This document shows positions 44,656-55,621 of a DNA stretch of 64,000 bases, in pieces; positions within the stretch are counted from its first letter, which is position 1, and every line of letters begins with the position of its first letter. The notes beneath the pieces are model-generated. The model saw only the letters and a list, made by a program, of their open reading frames with translations, was not told the origin of the DNA and did not search any database. This DNA is from Lachnospiraceae bacterium NC2004 (lineage in GTDB: Bacteria > Bacillota > Clostridia > Lachnospirales > Lachnospiraceae). The stretch is from contig JHXB01000011.1 in the NCBI GenBank assembly GCA_000621905.1, positions 1 to 64,000 of the forward strand, written 5' to 3'. The translations under genes and the position numbers were made by a program.

Positions 44656-45300
44656 TTATGCCTCTAAAAGCTTAACAATATTATCAAATACCTCGTTCAT
44701 ATCAACTGTACCATCAACCTCAGCGATAACGCCCTGCTTGGTATAGTAGTCGATAAGAGGCTGTGTCTGCTCATGATAAACGTCAAGACGCTTCTGAACA
44801 GTCTCAGGCTTGTCATCATCACGAAGGATGAGCTTCTCGCCACATTTGTCACATACATCCTCAACCTTAGGTGGGTTGTACTTAACATGATATGTTGCAC
44901 CACAACCAACACATGCGCGTCTTCCGCCCATACGGTTAACGATGTTCTCGTCTGGAACTTCAACATTGATTGCATACTCTACTTTATCGGAAATCTTAGA
45001 AAGAGCGTCAGTCAATGCTTCAGCCTGAGGGATAGTTCTTGGGAATCCATCAAGAATGTATCCGTTCTTACAGTCGTCCTGCTGAATTCTGTCAACAACT
45101 AAATCACACACAAGCTCATCAGGAACTAAAAGTCCCTTGTCCATATATTCCTTAGCCTTGGCACCAAGAGGAGTCCCCTCCTTGATATTGGCACGGAAAA
45201 TATCTCCGGTTGAGATGTGTGGGATAGAATACTTATCTGCGATCATCTTAGCCTGAGTACCCTTGCCGGCACCAGGAGCACCTAACATAACTATCTTCAT
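44656..45300 (-). CDS. adk: Adenylate kinase
   Basis: Interconverts ATP + AMP and two ADP. The 214-residue protein has the P-loop GAPGAGKGT, the AMP-binding GFPRT and a full-length LID domain with four cysteines (C-x2-C-x16-C-x2-C, about residues 129-153) that bind zinc, the Gram-positive type. It follows secY in the spc operon. A hairpin of about 11 bp (45340-45366) lies between secY and adk without a T run. Confidence 0.97.
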   Translation of the reverse strand: MKIVMLGAPGAGKGTQAKMIADKYSIPHISTGDIFRANIKEGTPLGAKAKEYMDKGLLVPDELVCDLVVDRIQQDDCKNGYILDGFPRTIPQAEALTDALSKISDKVEYAINVEVPDENIVNRMGGRRACVGCGATYHVKYNPPKVEDVCDKCGEKLILRDDDKPETVQKRLDVYHEQTQPLIDYYTKQGVIAEVDGTVDMNEVFDNIVKLLEA

Positions 45301-45339
45301 AATGTTACCTCCTCAATAAATGTCTATATGTAACAACAG

Positions 45340-45366
45340 TAAGCTGTAGCATAATACTACAGCTCA
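45340..45366 (-). other. Hairpin in the secY-adk spacer
   Basis: AGCTGTAG (45342-45349) and CTACAGCT (45357-45364) form a perfect 8-bp stem, extendable to 11, with a 7-nt loop. No T-tract follows on the minus strand, so it may be a processing or stability element instead of a terminator. Confidence 0.55.
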
Positions 45367-45392
45367 CTGATTATGTCAACACAAAAATGTAA

Positions 45393-46706
45393 TTAGTCAT
45401 TTAAGAATCCCTTATAATGACGTACTAACATGCGTGACTCAATCTGCTTGATGGTCTCTAATATAACACCGACAACGATGATGATTGATGTTCCACCAAA
45501 TGATACATTTGCTTTGAATACTCCTGAGAAGAAGATTGGAATAATTGCAACTATACACAAACCAATAGCTCCTATGAAGATTACATAGTTAAGAATTGTA
45601 TTCATGTACTCTGCAGTTGGCTTACCAGGACGAATACCCGGTACAAATCCACCAGACTTCTTCATATTGTTAGCAACCTCGATTGGGTTGAACATAATTG
45701 AAGTATAGAAAAATGCAAATAATACGATAAGAACTAAATAAACAATCAAACCGATTGAACGAACAGGATGGTTAGGATCACACCAGTTAGACTGGCTCAA
45801 TACTCTAAGCACCTTGCCCCATGTGCCTGAATCATCTGCGCTGAAGAAGTTAGATAAGATTGAAGGAAACTCCATCAATGAAGCAGCAAAAATGATAGGA
45901 ATAACGTTAGCTGTACTTACTTTAATAGGAATGTAAGTAGACTGACCACCAATCATCTTACGACCTGCCATCTTCTTAGCATACTGAACAGGAATACGAC
46001 GCTCTGCCTGATTGAACAAACAAACAAGCACTACAGTAACTACTACTACTGCAACGATTACAACTGCTGCAATAACAGCGCCACCGATTGATTTGCCCTG
46101 AACAAACTTCTGGTATAAACCGTAGAAATCACCAGGCATTCTTGAAACAATGTTGATCAAAAGGATAATAGAAATACCATTACCGATACCCTTCTCTGTG
46201 ATACACTCTCCAAGCCACATTACGAATACGCCACCACAAGTTAAAATCATAACCATCAAAGCTACGTTAAATGCGTTGTACTCGTACATATAACCGCCAC
46301 GACCGAATCCGATAGAGGTACCAAGACCTTCTAAAATACCAAGAGCAACCGTAATGTAACGGGTGATGGTATTCATCTTCTTACGTCCCTCTTCACCGTC
46401 TCTGTGCATCTCCTCTAAAGCAGGAATTGCGATAGTTAAGAGCTGCATGATGATGGATGCGGTAATGTATGGGGTTACGTTAAGTGCAAGGATAGACATG
46501 TTCTCAAATGATCCACCTGTGAATGAATTCATTAAGCTGAACGAATCTCCGAGCGAATTCTTAAAATAATCAGAGATGGCTACATGATCAAGTCCCGGAA
46601 CAGGGAGCTGACATCCTACTAAAACAACAAGTAGGACGCCAATTGTATATGCCATACGATTTCTTAAGTCTTTAACCTTCCAAATGTTACGAAGTGTTTC
46701 TAACAT
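45393..46706 (-). CDS. secY: Preprotein translocase subunit SecY
   Basis: SecY is the protein-conducting channel of the membrane, driven by SecA (20631-23207). The 437-residue protein has ten transmembrane helices and conserved segments such as ALNVTPYITASIIMQLL (helix 2b), GIGNGISIILLINI (helix 4) and GFVPGIRPGKPT (cytosolic loop C5). It shares one nucleotide with the rplO stop (TAATG), typical coupling in the spc operon. Confidence 0.97.
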   Translation of the reverse strand: MLETLRNIWKVKDLRNRMAYTIGVLLVVLVGCQLPVPGLDHVAISDYFKNSLGDSFSLMNSFTGGSFENMSILALNVTPYITASIIMQLLTIAIPALEEMHRDGEEGRKKMNTITRYITVALGILEGLGTSIGFGRGGYMYEYNAFNVALMVMILTCGGVFVMWLGECITEKGIGNGISIILLINIVSRMPGDFYGLYQKFVQGKSIGGAVIAAVVIVAVVVVTVVLVCLFNQAERRIPVQYAKKMAGRKMIGGQSTYIPIKVSTANVIPIIFAASLMEFPSILSNFFSADDSGTWGKVLRVLSQSNWCDPNHPVRSIGLIVYLVLIVLFAFFYTSIMFNPIEVANNMKKSGGFVPGIRPGKPTAEYMNTILNYVIFIGAIGLCIVAIIPIFFSGVFKANVSFGGTSIIIVVGVILETIKQIESRMLVRHYKGFLND

Positions 46707-47143
46707 TAGATCACCTCTGCTTTTCCACCAAGAGCCTCAATCTTCTCCTTAGCTGATGCAGAAAATGCATTAGCCTTAACATTAAGTTTCTTAGTTAATA
46801 CTCCATTCCCAAGAATTTTGATTCCGTCTTTCTCATTCTTAACGATTCCTGCTTCCTTGAGAGCCTCAATAGTAACGTCAGCACCATTATCGAATACTTC
46901 TAACTTAGAAATATTGATAGGGATAATCTCTTTAGTGTTAGGGTTCTTAAAACCTCTCTTAGGAATACGTCTGTATAATGGCATCTGACCACCCTCGAAG
47001 CCAGGTCTTGTATGTCCTGAACGAGCAATCTGACCTTTATGACCTTTACCTGCAGTCTTGCCATTGCCTGAACCATGACCACGACCACGTCTGAAATCGC
47101 TCTGAGTCGCGCCCTCGGCTGGCTTTAAATTAGATAAATCCAT
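46706..47143 (-). CDS. rplO: 50S ribosomal protein uL15
   Basis: The 145-residue protein has the loop-rich N-terminus [20 protein letters not shown], the [18 protein letters not shown] segment and a compact C-terminal domain, all as in relatives. uL15 is a late assembly protein of the 50S central protuberance region. It lies 16 nt after rpmD and overlaps secY by one base. Confidence 0.98.
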   Translation of the reverse strand: MDLSNLKPAEGATQSDFRRGRGHGSGNGKTAGKGHKGQIARSGHTRPGFEGGQMPLYRRIPKRGFKNPNTKEIIPINISKLEVFDNGADVTIEALKEAGIVKNEKDGIKILGNGVLTKKLNVKANAFSASAKEKIEALGGKAEVI

Positions 47144-47159
47144 GACTTTTAACCTCCTG

Positions 47160-47342
47160 TTAGATTTCTTCGACCTTAACTAAGTGACGAACCTGCTGAA
47201 TCATTCCCTTAACAGCATCGTTATTAGGCATTTCAACAGTCTTATGCATCTTTCTAAGGCCCAATGCTTCAATCGTCTTTCTCTGCTTTGGAACTGCACC
47301 GATTGGAGACTTTACTAATGTGATTTTTAACTTATCTGCCAT
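47160..47342 (-). CDS. rpmD: 50S ribosomal protein uL30
   Basis: The 60-residue protein ([20 protein letters not shown] followed by [11 protein letters not shown]) is of normal bacterial length. uL30 binds helices of 23S rRNA near the factor site. It lies 13 nt after rpsE and before rplO. Confidence 0.97.
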   Translation of the reverse strand: MADKLKITLVKSPIGAVPKQRKTIEALGLRKMHKTVEMPNNDAVKGMIQQVRHLVKVEEI

Positions 47343-47355
47343 TTATAGTTACCTC

Positions 47356-47865
47356 CTAACCGATAATCTCGCTAACAGACTTGCCACGAAGCTTAGCGAT
47401 CTGCTCTGGAGTCTTTAAGTTAGTCAAGCCGTTGATAGTTGCAAGAACTACGTTCTGCTTGTTGTTTGATCCTAAAGACTTAGTACGAATATTCTTGTAT
47501 CCTGCAAGCTCTAAGACAGCACGAGCAGGACCACCAGCGATGATACCGGTACCCTCTGGAGAAGCCTTAAGAAGAACTCTAGCACTTCCGAACTCACCGA
47601 TAAAATCATGTGGAATACTGTTATTATCATTAATAGGAACCTCTACTAACTTCTTAGTAGCATCCTCTTTACCCTTACGGATAGCTTCAGGAACCTCAGC
47701 AGCTTTGCCAAGTCCAACACCTACATGGCCATTCTTGTCGCCAACAACAACCAATGCAGCAAATCTCATGTTACGACCACCCTTAACAACCTTGGTTACA
47801 CGCTTGATCGTTACTACATTATCTTCCAATTCTAACTGAGTTGGATCAATCATTGTACTCTTCAT
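47356..47865 (-). CDS. rpsE: 30S ribosomal protein uS5
   Basis: uS5 acts in decoding accuracy and, with S4, helps unwind mRNA at the entry channel. The 169-residue protein carries the spectinomycin-site loop [15 protein letters not shown] (about residues 26-40), [13 protein letters not shown] and the C-terminal lobe with [18 protein letters not shown]. No insertion or loss is visible. It follows rplR by 19 nt. Confidence 0.98.
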   Translation of the reverse strand: MKSTMIDPTQLELEDNVVTIKRVTKVVKGGRNMRFAALVVVGDKNGHVGVGLGKAAEVPEAIRKGKEDATKKLVEVPINDNNSIPHDFIGEFGSARVLLKASPEGTGIIAGGPARAVLELAGYKNIRTKSLGSNNKQNVVLATINGLTNLKTPEQIAKLRGKSVSEIIG

Positions 47866-47884
47866 ATTATATATGTCCTCCTTA

Positions 47885-48253
47885 TTAGAATTCTAAGCCT
47901 GCTTCACGAGCTGCGTCTGCGAGTGCCTTAACTTTACCCTGGTAAATGAAACCACCACGGTCAAATACTACTGTCTTAATACCCTTCTCTAATGCACGCT
48001 CTGCAACAACCTTACCTACGTAAGCAGCTGCATCGACATCATTGGTCTTCTCGAGTTCAGCCTTGATATCCTTCTGTAAGGTAGAAGCTGATACTAAAGT
48101 GTTACCAACTGTGTCGTCGATAATCTGAGCATACATATGATTATTACTTCTATATACGGCTAAACGTGGTCTCTCTGCAGTGCCACTAAAGCGATTGCGA
48201 ACACGCATATGCTTCTTAACACGTACTTCTTTTCTTGATTTCTTGTTAATCAT
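47885..48253 (-). CDS. rplR: 50S ribosomal protein uL18
   Basis: uL18 binds 5S rRNA together with uL5. The 122-residue protein begins with the basic [20 protein letters not shown] segment and has [17 protein letters not shown], followed by the typical [20 protein letters not shown]. Length and order are normal. Confidence 0.98.
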   Translation of the reverse strand: MINKKSRKEVRVKKHMRVRNRFSGTAERPRLAVYRSNNHMYAQIIDDTVGNTLVSASTLQKDIKAELEKTNDVDAAAYVGKVVAERALEKGIKTVVFDRGGFIYQGKVKALADAAREAGLEF

Positions 48254-48274
48254 ATCAATTCACTCCTTTACTTA

Positions 48275-48817
48275 TTATTTTTTACCAGTCTTACCAACCT
48301 TACGACGGATAACCTCATCCTGATACTTGATACCCTTACCTTTATATGGCTCAGGTCCTCTCTTAGCACGAATCTCAGCTGCGTACTGTCCAACTTTCTC
48401 TTTGTCAATACCGCTTACAATGATAAGGTTCTGACCTTCCATTGTTACTTCGATTCCTTCAGGATCCTCCATCTCAACCGGATGTGAATAACCAAGTGAA
48501 AGAGTGAGCTTCTTGCCTTGCTTAGCTCCACGATAACCAACACCGTTGATCTCTAAAACTTTCTTATATCCTTCAGTTACACCAATAACCATATTGTTAA
48601 GAAGAGATCTTGTAAGACCATGAAGAGCCTTCATCTTCTTAAGATCGTTAGGTCTCTCAACAATAAGCTGATTATTTTCATTTTTGATTGTCATCTCAAC
48701 TGGGAGCTCCTTAACGAGCTGTCCCTTAGGACCTTTAACAGTCACTTTATTGTTCTCCTCAATCTTAATCTCAACACCTGCTGGGACGTCAATTGGAAGT
48801 CTTCCGATACGTGACAT
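48275..48817 (-). CDS. rplF: 50S ribosomal protein uL6
   Basis: uL6 lies beside the sarcin-ricin loop near the factor-binding site. The 180-residue protein has two similar domains and the C-terminal signature [14 protein letters not shown]. The start [16 protein letters not shown] is typical. It is followed by rplR 21 nt on and preceded by an 81-nt gap after rpsH with a small GGGTT/AACCC hairpin. Confidence 0.98.
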   Translation of the reverse strand: MSRIGRLPIDVPAGVEIKIEENNKVTVKGPKGQLVKELPVEMTIKNENNQLIVERPNDLKKMKALHGLTRSLLNNMVIGVTEGYKKVLEINGVGYRGAKQGKKLTLSLGYSHPVEMEDPEGIEVTMEGQNLIIVSGIDKEKVGQYAAEIRAKRGPEPYKGKGIKYQDEVIRRKVGKTGKK

Positions 48818-48898
48818 AATATACCTCCTTAAATTGTCAGGGTTTAACCCCGTTTTCTGGATTATTATAAATTACAAATGTATATTTTATCTGAAGTA

Positions 48899-49300
48899 TT
48901 ACCAAACATATGCTAAAACTTCTCCACCAACATTAAGGTTTCTTGCTTCCTTATCGGTAACAACACCCTTGTTAGTAGAAACGATAGCGATTCCTAAACC
49001 GCCAAGAACTTTTGGCATATCCTCAGCATTTGCATATACTCTAAGACCTGGCTTAGAAATACGCTTAATACCATTGATAATCTTCTCATTCTTGTTAGCA
49101 CCGTACTTCAATGTAATATGGATATTCTTGAAATTGCCGTCTTCAACAAGCTCATAAGACTTGATATATCCCTCGTTAACAAGGATCTCAGCAATAGAAA
49201 CCTTCATTTTTGAAGCAGGTACATCTACTGTATCATGTTTTGCAGTATTAGCGTTACGAATTCTTGTAAGCATATCTGCAATTGGATCACTCATTGTCAT
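48899..49300 (-). CDS. rpsH: 30S ribosomal protein uS8
   Basis: The 133-residue protein has [13 protein letters not shown] and the C-terminal [10 protein letters not shown]...[19 protein letters not shown] signature. uS8 binds helix 21 of 16S rRNA and in Enterobacteria also represses the spc operon. Its first ATG (49300) is followed by a second two codons on; AGGAGGACAT suits either. Confidence 0.97.
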   Translation of the reverse strand: MTMSDPIADMLTRIRNANTAKHDTVDVPASKMKVSIAEILVNEGYIKSYELVEDGNFKNIHITLKYGANKNEKIINGIKRISKPGLRVYANAEDMPKVLGGLGIAIVSTNKGVVTDKEARNLNVGGEVLAYVW

Positions 49301-49324
49301 TTGCTATGTCCTCCTTACTTTATA

Positions 49325-49510
49325 TTACCAACTTGCCTTTTTAACACCAGGAATCTCGCCTTTGTAAGCTAACTCGCGGAAACAAATTCTGCAGATTCCA
49401 TACTTTCTCAAGTAAGCATGTGGACGACCACAAATTCTGCAACGTGTGTACTCTCTTGTAGAATACTTCTGCTTACGTTGCTGCTTAACCTTCATAGATG
49501 TCTTAGCCAT
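49325..49510 (-). CDS. rpsZ: 30S ribosomal protein uS14, zinc form
   Basis: The 61-residue type Z uS14 has the zinc motif C-x2-C-x12-C-x2-C (about residues 24-43) and ends in [16 protein letters not shown]. The short zinc form is the primary one in Firmicutes. It lies between rplE and rpsH as expected. No zinc-free paralogue is in the window. Confidence 0.97.
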   Translation of the reverse strand: MAKTSMKVKQQRKQKYSTREYTRCRICGRPHAYLRKYGICRICFRELAYKGEIPGVKKASW

Positions 49511-49524
49511 GAAAACCCTCCTAA

Positions 49525-50067
49525 CTATTTGCTAAACGGCATGCCGAATAATCTCAACAATTCACGTGCTTCTTCATCGGTCTCAGCGGTGGTTACGAAA
49601 ATGATATCCATACCTCTCACCTTATCAACCTTATCGTACTCGATCTCAGGGAAGATAAGCTGCTCCTTGATACCAAGTGCGTAGTTACCTCTTCCGTCAA
49701 ATGAGTTAGGGTTAACACCTCTAAAGTCACGTACACGAGGTAATGCTAAGTTAACTAAACGATCTGTGAACTCGTACATCTTGTCACCACGAAGAGTAAC
49801 TTTAGCTCCGATTGCCTGACCTTCACGAAGTTTGAAATTAGCGACAGACTTCTTAGCCTTAGTTGTAACTGGCTTCTGACCTGCGATAGTCTCAAGATCA
49901 CTAAGTGCAGCATCTAAAACCTTAGCATTCTCCTTAGCCTCACCAACACCCATGTTGATTACAACCTTCTCAAGTCTAGGGATCTGCATAACGTTCTTAT
50001 AGCCAAATTTCTTGGTCATTGCATCTTTGATTTCTGAATTATATGTCTCTTTTAATCTACTACTCAA
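49525..50067 (-). CDS. rplE: 50S ribosomal protein uL5
   Basis: uL5 links 5S rRNA to the central protuberance and touches P-site tRNA. The 180-residue protein has the conserved [37 protein letters not shown], and the C-terminal [20 protein letters not shown]. Start, spacing (21 nt after rplX) and length are normal. Confidence 0.98.
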   Translation of the reverse strand: MSSRLKETYNSEIKDAMTKKFGYKNVMQIPRLEKVVINMGVGEAKENAKVLDAALSDLETIAGQKPVTTKAKKSVANFKLREGQAIGAKVTLRGDKMYEFTDRLVNLALPRVRDFRGVNPNSFDGRGNYALGIKEQLIFPEIEYDKVDKVRGMDIIFVTTAETDEEARELLRLFGMPFSK

Positions 50068-50088
50068 TGTCGTATCCTCCTCTCTTTA

Positions 50089-50400
50089 TTACTCAATTGA
50101 CTCGCCAGTTGCTTTAGCATAACGAACTTTCTGCTCGCCATCCTTCTTAAAGCCGATACGTGTAGGCTCGCCATTATGGAGGTACATTACGTTAGAAATA
50201 TCAATCCATGCTTCCTGATCGATAATTCCACCCTGCTGATTGGATGCGCTTGGTTTAGCATGCTTCTTAACCATATTGATCCCTTCAACAAGTACCTTAT
50301 GATTCTTAATATCCACATCAAGGACTTTGCCGGAACGACCTTTATCCTTGCCTGTGATAACCTGAACCTGGTCATCTTTCTTAATCTTGCTACTTGCCAT
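50089..50400 (-). CDS. rplX: 50S ribosomal protein uL24
   Basis: uL24 starts 50S assembly at the 5' end of 23S rRNA. The 103-residue protein has a KOW motif near the N-terminus ([20 protein letters not shown]) and [13 protein letters not shown], then the DVSNVM-like ISNVMYL segment. It is in the normal position between rplN and rplE. Confidence 0.98.
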   Translation of the reverse strand: MASSKIKKDDQVQVITGKDKGRSGKVLDVDIKNHKVLVEGINMVKKHAKPSASNQQGGIIDQEAWIDISNVMYLHNGEPTRIGFKKDGEQKVRYAKATGESIE

Positions 50401-50414
50401 TAGTCGCTTCCTCC

Positions 50415-50783
50415 TTACAAAACTTCCGGAGCGAGTGAGATAATCTTCATGAACTTCTTATCTCTAAGCTCTCTAGCTACCGGTCCAAATATACGGGTTC
50501 CTCTTGGATTAAGATCATCCTTGATAATAACTGCTGCATTCTCATCGAACTTGATATAAGAACCGTCCTTACGACGAGCGCCCTTCTTAGTACGAACAAC
50601 AACAGCCTTAACAACGTCACCCTTTTTAACAACACCTCCGGGCGTTGCATCTTTGACCGAAGCAACAATAGTGTCACCAATATTAGCATATCTTCTGGTT
50701 GAACCTCCAACTACGCGGATGCAAAGTAACTCTTTAGCACCGGTGTTGTCAGCCACTTTCAATCTAGTTTCCTGTTGAACCAT
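50415..50783 (-). CDS. rplN: 50S ribosomal protein uL14
   Basis: The 122-residue protein forms bridges to the 30S subunit. It has the signature start [20 protein letters not shown], then [20 protein letters not shown] and the C-terminal [17 protein letters not shown]. It lies between rpsQ and rplX. Nothing unusual is seen. Confidence 0.98.
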   Translation of the reverse strand: MVQQETRLKVADNTGAKELLCIRVVGGSTRRYANIGDTIVASVKDATPGGVVKKGDVVKAVVVRTKKGARRKDGSYIKFDENAAVIIKDDLNPRGTRIFGPVARELRDKKFMKIISLAPEVL

Positions 50784-50812
50784 GGTGTTTCTCCTTCCTT
50801 CAAAAAGCTAAA

Positions 50813-51073
50813 TTACTTAGCTCTCTCGATAACGTCAACCAATCTCCATCTCTTATCCTTAGACAAAGGTCTGGTCTCCATAACCTTAACACGGTCACCA
50901 ATCTTACATGTATTCTCCTCGTCATGAGCCTTAAGCTTGTAAGTTCTCTTAACGATTTTACCGTATAAAGGATGCTTTACGTTATCCTCGATTGCTACAA
51001 CGATGGTCTTATCCATCTTGTCACTTACAACTCTACCTACACGAGTCTTTCTAAGATTTCTCTCTTCTGCCAT
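50813..51073 (-). CDS. rpsQ: 30S ribosomal protein uS17
   Basis: uS17 is an early-binding protein of the 30S body. The 86-residue OB-fold protein has [20 protein letters not shown] and the C-terminal [20 protein letters not shown]. It lies 20 nt after rpmC and 29 nt before rplN. Confidence 0.98.
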   Translation of the reverse strand: MAEERNLRKTRVGRVVSDKMDKTIVVAIEDNVKHPLYGKIVKRTYKLKAHDEENTCKIGDRVKVMETRPLSKDKRWRLVDVIERAK

Positions 51074-51093
51074 TAGAATTCCTCCTTCCTAAA

Positions 51094-51300
51094 CTACTGA
51101 GCCGCATTCTTCTCAGTGATAACGGTCTGAATTCTGGCAATGTTTCTACGAACTTCCTTAATTCTGCTCGTGTTATCTAACTGATTAGTTGCATTCTGGA
51201 ATCTCAAGTTAAAAAGTTCTTTCTTAGCAGCTTCTAAGTCGAGTACCAACTCATCAGTGCTCTTTGTCTGTAATTCATCTGTATATATCTTACTTTTCAC
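51094..51300 (-). CDS. rpmC: 50S ribosomal protein uL29
   Basis: uL29 is a two-helix protein at the polypeptide exit site. It is 68 residues long if started at the GTG at 51300, which has AAGGCGG 8 nt upstream. An earlier GTG (51309) is less well placed. [20 protein letters not shown] is the core signature. Its start overlaps the rplP end by 11 nt. Confidence 0.95.
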   Translation of the reverse strand: MKSKIYTDELQTKSTDELVLDLEAAKKELFNLRFQNATNQLDNTSRIKEVRRNIARIQTVITEKNAAQ

Positions 51301-51727
51301 TGCTATCACCGCCTTCTAAATCTGCCTTAGAAACGATCTTACACTTGACAGGAAGCTTATGCATTGCCAAGCGAAGCGCCTCTCTAGCTGTATCCTCAGG
51401 TACTCCGGCAATCTCAAACATTACACGACCTGGTTTAACTACTGCTACCCAAAACTCAACAGCACCTTTACCTTTACCCATACGAGTTCCTAAAGGTCTG
51501 TGTGTAACAGGCTTGTCAGGGAAAATCTTAATCCAAATCTTACCACCACGCTTAACGTAACGAGTCATAGCGACACGGGCTGCCTCGATCTGGTTAGACT
51601 TGATCCAACAAGGCTCTGTAGCTACGATACCAAACTCACCATGAGAAATAGTATTGCCACGCATTGCCTTACCCTTCATAGATCCACGCATCTGCTTACG
51701 ATGCTTTGTTCTCTTTGGCATTAACAT
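51290..51727 (-). CDS. rplP: 50S ribosomal protein uL16
   Basis: uL16 shapes the A and P sites for tRNA binding. The 145-residue protein starts [15 protein letters not shown] and has [20 protein letters not shown], the [20 protein letters not shown] loop and the C-terminal LPVKCKIV segment. It shares TAATG with the rpsC stop. The sequence is normal throughout. Confidence 0.98.
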   Translation of the reverse strand: MLMPKRTKHRKQMRGSMKGKAMRGNTISHGEFGIVATEPCWIKSNQIEAARVAMTRYVKRGGKIWIKIFPDKPVTHRPLGTRMGKGKGAVEFWVAVVKPGRVMFEIAGVPEDTAREALRLAMHKLPVKCKIVSKADLEGGDSSEK

Positions 51728-52386
51728 TACTTATCTCTCCCTTCCTTCTTGTTACTCTTGGTAGGAAGTACTTCTCCTAAATAAATCCAAGTCTTAACGC
51801 CTACTTTACCATATGTGGTATCAGCCTCTGCGAAGCCATAGTCGATATTAGCACGAAGAGTCTGAAGAGGAATTGTTCCCTCGCTATAGAACTCTGTACG
51901 AGCCATATCAGCTCCACCAAGACGACCTGAAGCACAAGTCTTGATACCAAGAGCGCCTTCCTTCATAGTATTACGCATAGCGCCCTTCATAGCACGTCTG
52001 AAACCTACACGGTTCTCTAACTGCTGTGCAATATTCTCTGCAACAAGCTGAGCGTCAAGATCAGGCTTCTTAATCTCCTTAACCTCGATGTTAAGCTTCT
52101 TGCCAGTCATCTTCTGAACATTATCTCTAGTCTTATTGATAGACTCACCGTTCTTACCGATAACAGCACCTGGCTTAGCGGTATAAACGATAACTTTAAC
52201 TCGGTTAGATGCACGCTCGATCTCTACCTTAGAAACACCAGCCTCTTTAAGCTCTTTCAAAAGGTACTTTCTGATCTTGTTATCTTCTACAAGATTATCA
52301 GCGAAATCCTTATCAGCGTACCATCTGGAATCCCAGTCTTTAATAACTCCGACTCTTAAGCCGTGAGGATTAACTTTCTGTCCCAT
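51727..52386 (-). CDS. rpsC: 30S ribosomal protein uS3
   Basis: uS3 lines the mRNA entry and contributes helicase activity. The 219-residue protein has the KH type-2 domain (about residues 38-106) with VIGKNGESI as its G-x-x-G loop, and the C-terminal domain with [20 protein letters not shown]. It begins 12 nt after rplV. Confidence 0.98.
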   Translation of the reverse strand: MGQKVNPHGLRVGVIKDWDSRWYADKDFADNLVEDNKIRKYLLKELKEAGVSKVEIERASNRVKVIVYTAKPGAVIGKNGESINKTRDNVQKMTGKKLNIEVKEIKKPDLDAQLVAENIAQQLENRVGFRRAMKGAMRNTMKEGALGIKTCASGRLGGADMARTEFYSEGTIPLQTLRANIDYGFAEADTTYGKVGVKTWIYLGEVLPTKSNKKEGRDK

Positions 52387-52398
52387 GATTACCTCCTA

Positions 52399-52785
52399 TT
52401 ATCTCTCATCAAGAACAATCGTGATATGGCTTGTGCGCTTCTCGATACGATAAGCTCTACCCTGTGCACGAGGTCTGATTCTCTTCATTGTAGGTCCTTT
52501 ATTCGCATAGCATTCTGCAATATACAAATCGTCTACATTAAGTCCTTTGTACTCAGCATTTGCAATTGCTGACTTAAGCAATTTCTCTATAACGCTTGAT
52601 GCATATCTTGGATTGTAAGCTAAGATAGCAAGCGCTGTCTGAACATCCTTACCTCTAATGGCATCCAATACGAAGCAAGCTTTCTGAACAGAAACGCGAG
52701 CATAAGATAACTTAGCGCTAGGTCTTGTCTCTCTGTTCTCTTCATTTCTTGTCTTCTTTATCTGGGATCTATGTCCTTTAGCCAT
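52399..52785 (-). CDS. rplV: 50S ribosomal protein uL22
   Basis: The 128-residue protein has a long beta-hairpin (about residues 95-115, RIRPRAQGRAYRIEKRTSHI) that reaches into the exit tunnel by the macrolide site. KACFVLDAIRGKDVQTALAI is the N-terminal signature. No change is seen at the tip positions known for macrolide resistance, as far as can be read by eye. Confidence 0.98.
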   Translation of the reverse strand: MAKGHRSQIKKTRNEENRETRPSAKLSYARVSVQKACFVLDAIRGKDVQTALAILAYNPRYASSVIEKLLKSAIANAEYKGLNVDDLYIAECYANKGPTMKRIRPRAQGRAYRIEKRTSHITIVLDER

Positions 52786-52805
52786 GGATGAACCCTCCTT
52801 TCAAA

Positions 52806-53087
52806 TTAACGTACCTTACTCTTTTTATCATCTTTGCCGTGTCCACGGAAGGTTCTGGTCTGAACGAACTCACCGAGCTTATGTCCAACCATATCCTCTG
52901 TTACATAGACAGGCACATGTCTTCTTCCATCATGAACCGCAAATGTTAAACCTACGAAAGAAGGGAAGATTGTAGAACGACGTGACCAAGTCTTGATTAC
53001 ATCTTTGCTACCACCGCTAACTGCAGCGTCAACCTTCTTAAGCAAGCTCTTATCTGCATAAGGTCCTTTCTTTAATGAACGAGCCAT
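52806..53087 (-). CDS. rpsS: 30S ribosomal protein uS19
   Basis: uS19 in the 30S head pairs with uS13 at the A-site finger bridge. The 93-residue protein starts [15 protein letters not shown], has [19 protein letters not shown], and the signature [16 protein letters not shown] near the C-terminus. It follows rplB by 15 nt. Confidence 0.98.
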   Translation of the reverse strand: MARSLKKGPYADKSLLKKVDAAVSGGSKDVIKTWSRRSTIFPSFVGLTFAVHDGRRHVPVYVTEDMVGHKLGEFVQTRTFRGHGKDDKKSKVR

Positions 53088-53102
53088 ATTCGTACCTCCT
53101 TA

Positions 53103-53945
53103 TTACTTGAAGTTCTTACCGTCACGACGGCGAACGATCATCTTGTTGGAATGCTTATTCTTCTTTCTGGTCTTAAGTCCAAGTGCTGGCTTACCCCAAG
53201 GAGTGCAAGGACCTGAACGTCCGATAGGTGCACGTCCCTCACCACCACCGTGTGGATGGTCATTAGGGTTCATAACCGAACCACGAACTGTTGGGCGGAT
53301 ACCCATATGACGTTTACGTCCGGCTTTACCAATCTTAACAAGACCGTGCTCAACATTACCAACGGTACCAATAGTTGCTCTACATTTGATAGGAACCATG
53401 CGCATCTCACCTGATGGAAGACGAAGGGTTGCATACTTGCCTTCCTTAGCCATCAACTGTGCTGCGTTACCTGCTGCACGAACCATCTGTCCGCCCTTAC
53501 CAGGAACCATCTCGATGTTGTGTACCTCAGTACCAACTGGGATGTTCTCCAATGGAAGGCAGTTACCGATACGAATCTCAGCCTCAGGTCCATTCATCAA
53601 TGTTGCACCAACCTCAAGCTTGTTAGGAGCGATGATGTAGCTCTTCTCTCCATCAGCATAAGTGATAAGTGCGATATTAGCTGTACGGTTTGGATCGTAC
53701 TCAATAGCTGTAACAGTTGCTGGAATACCATCCTTGTTACGCTTAAAATCTACCAATCTATACTTTCTTCTTGAACCACCACCGTGGTGTCTAACAGTTA
53801 TCTTACCCTGGTTGTTACGACCAGCGTTCTTCTTCAAAGAAACGGTGAGTGACTTCTCAGGAGTTGCCTTAGTGATCTCTGCGAAGTCAAGACCTGTCAT
53901 GTTTCTTCTCGAAGGTGTGTATGGGCCATATTTCTTAATTCCCAT
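53103..53945 (-). CDS. rplB: 50S ribosomal protein uL2
   Basis: uL2 is required for subunit joining and peptidyl transfer. The 280-residue protein (ATG at 53945, AAGGAG 8 nt upstream) has [39 protein letters not shown], and the signature [20 protein letters not shown] with the functionally important His. An in-frame start six codons upstream overlaps the binding site and is rejected. Confidence 0.98.
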   Translation of the reverse strand: MGIKKYGPYTPSRRNMTGLDFAEITKATPEKSLTVSLKKNAGRNNQGKITVRHHGGGSRRKYRLVDFKRNKDGIPATVTAIEYDPNRTANIALITYADGEKSYIIAPNKLEVGATLMNGPEAEIRIGNCLPLENIPVGTEVHNIEMVPGKGGQMVRAAGNAAQLMAKEGKYATLRLPSGEMRMVPIKCRATIGTVGNVEHGLVKIGKAGRKRHMGIRPTVRGSVMNPNDHPHGGGEGRAPIGRSGPCTPWGKPALGLKTRKKNKHSNKMIVRRRDGKNFK

Positions 53946-54013
53946 GATGTACACTCCTTTCATTCATTCCTATTTATTATCACGCTTAAATGCGTATAGT
54001 CTGCAATTCTATA

Positions 54014-54313
54014 TTACAGTCCCTCGAAGATCTCGATATCCTTGCTCTCCTCAGTAAGCTGTACAATTGCCTTCTTGGTCTTAGCAGTCTTGCCGTAAAC
54101 CATTCCACGTCTTCTGGTCTTACCTGATTGATTCATGGTGTTAACCTTTGAAACCTTAACGCCGTCGAACATCTTCTCAACAGCTTCCTTAATCTGAGAC
54201 TTGTTAGCTTCTGGGTGAACTAAGAATGTGTATTTCTTCTCGCCCATAGCATTCATAGACTTCTCAGTAATAACAGGCTTTAAAATTACGTCATAATACT
54301 TAATCGCTGCCAT
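54014..54313 (-). CDS. rplW: 50S ribosomal protein uL23
   Basis: uL23 sits at the tunnel exit and is the docking site for trigger factor and SRP. The 99-residue protein has [20 protein letters not shown] and [20 protein letters not shown], then [19 protein letters not shown], all normal. It shares one base with the rplD stop (TAATG). Confidence 0.98.
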   Translation of the reverse strand: MAAIKYYDVILKPVITEKSMNAMGEKKYTFLVHPEANKSQIKEAVEKMFDGVKVSKVNTMNQSGKTRRRGMVYGKTAKTKKAIVQLTEESKDIEIFEGL

Positions 54314-54960
54314 TATGCGTACACCTCCTCAATCTTAGCTACCGCATCCTTAGTAGCGATAACGGTATCATATTTCAAGATGTCATAAACATTAATATTG
54401 CTGCTGACACCACTCTCATCAGATGAGATAAATGCAGTCTTAACGCCTGCGATGTTACGAGCTGAAAGAACGAGGTTCTTGTCATCATTACTAGCTGTGA
54501 TGATTAAAGCCTTTGATGTGTCAAGGTTGTCAAGAATGTTCTGAACGTTCTTGGTCTTGATCTCATCAAGCTTAAGCTCGTCAAGTACTTTGAACTTATC
54601 TTCCTGAACTCTTGAAGTAAATGCAGACTTTAATGCAGCCTGTCTCTCCTTCTTATTGAGCTTGAAAGAATAATCTCTTGGTTTTGGTGCAAATACAACA
54701 CCACCGCCAGTCCACTGTGGACTACGTGTAGAACCCTGTCTTGCGTGACCGGTTCCTTTCTGTCTCCAAGGCTTTCTACCGCCACCACGTACTTCTGAAC
54801 GTGTCTTAGCGCTCTGTGTGCCCTGTCTCTTGTTAGCAAGCTGACTTACAACAGCCATATGTACAAGGTGCTCATTAATCTCAACACCGAATACAGCGTC
54901 GTTAAGCTCGATATTGCCAACTTCTTTACCTTCTATATTGTATACAGATACAGATGCCAT
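54313..54960 (-). CDS. rplD: 50S ribosomal protein uL4
   Basis: The 215-residue protein has the long tunnel loop (about residues 42-100) with [20 protein letters not shown] and [13 protein letters not shown], and a globular C-terminal domain. In Enterobacteria uL4 also binds the leader of its own operon to repress it, which makes the structured rpsJ leader here relevant. It lies 25 nt after rplC. Confidence 0.98.
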   Translation of the reverse strand: MASVSVYNIEGKEVGNIELNDAVFGVEINEHLVHMAVVSQLANKRQGTQSAKTRSEVRGGGRKPWRQKGTGHARQGSTRSPQWTGGGVVFAPKPRDYSFKLNKKERQAALKSAFTSRVQEDKFKVLDELKLDEIKTKNVQNILDNLDTSKALIITASNDDKNLVLSARNIAGVKTAFISSDESGVSSNINVYDILKYDTVIATKDAVAKIEEVYA

Positions 54961-54985
54961 CTCAAAAGTTCCTCCTTCCTTAGTC

Positions 54986-55621
54986 TTACTTACCAGACTT
55001 TACAGTCTCTTTTAACATTACTAAGGACTTCTTTGGTCCCGGTACAGAACCCTTAACCAAAATAATGTTTTTCTCTGCGTCTACTCTAACAACTTCGAGA
55101 TTCTGGATAGTGGTACGCTTGCAACCGTAATGTCCGGCCATCTTCTTACCTTTGAATACCTTACCAGGATCTGTTGCACATCCGGAAGAACCGGTATGTC
55201 TGTGATGCTTAGAACCGTGAGTAACAGGACCTCTTGCAAAACCATGACGCTTGATTGCGCCTGCATAACCATGTCCCTTAGAGGTTGCTGTAGCATCAAC
55301 CTTGTCTCCTTCAGCGAATATGTCAGCCTTAATCTCCTGACCTAACTCATATTCCTCTGAATTCTCAAAACGAAACTCGCGAACATATCTCTTAGTAGAT
55401 ACGCCAGCCTTATCGAAGTGTCCCTTCTGTGGCTTGTTCACAAGATTCTCGCGCTTCTCTGCGAAGCCAACCTGAATTGCACTGTAGCCGTCATTCTCAA
55501 CTGTCTTGACCTGAGTTACCGCACAAGGACCAGCCTGTAATACTGTTACAGCTGTCAAAACTCCGTCCTCGTCAAAAACCTGAGTCATGCCGACCTTAGT
55601 TGCTAAAATCGCTTTCTTCAT
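54986..55621 (-). CDS. rplC: 50S ribosomal protein uL3
   Basis: uL3 reaches from the surface to the peptidyl transferase centre and is a primary assembly protein. The 211-residue protein has [20 protein letters not shown] at the N-terminus, [25 protein letters not shown] and [21 protein letters not shown] 158-nt spacer with hairpins separates it from rpsJ, longer than usual. Confidence 0.98.
   Translation of the reverse strand: MKKAILATKVGMTQVFDEDGVLTAVTVLQAGPCAVTQVKTVENDGYSAIQVGFAEKRENLVNKPQKGHFDKAGVSTKRYVREFRFENSEEYELGQEIKADIFAEGDKVDATATSKGHGYAGAIKRHGFARGPVTHGSKHHRHTGSSGCATDPGKVFKGKKMAGHYGCKRTTIQNLEVVRVDAEKNIILVKGSVPGPKKSLVMLKETVKSGK

Noticed and set aside
45342-45364. Hairpin between secY and adk as a terminator
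   Set aside because: No T-tract follows on the minus strand.
47381-47839. 152-residue plus-strand frame over rpsE
   Set aside because: Shadow of rpsE; the coding strand has the real protein.
48684-49157. 157-residue plus-strand frame over rplF and rpsH
   Set aside because: Spans two genes in antisense with no signal of its own.
53662-54057. 131-residue plus-strand frame over rplB and the rplW end
   Set aside because: No binding site, antisense to two ribosomal genes.
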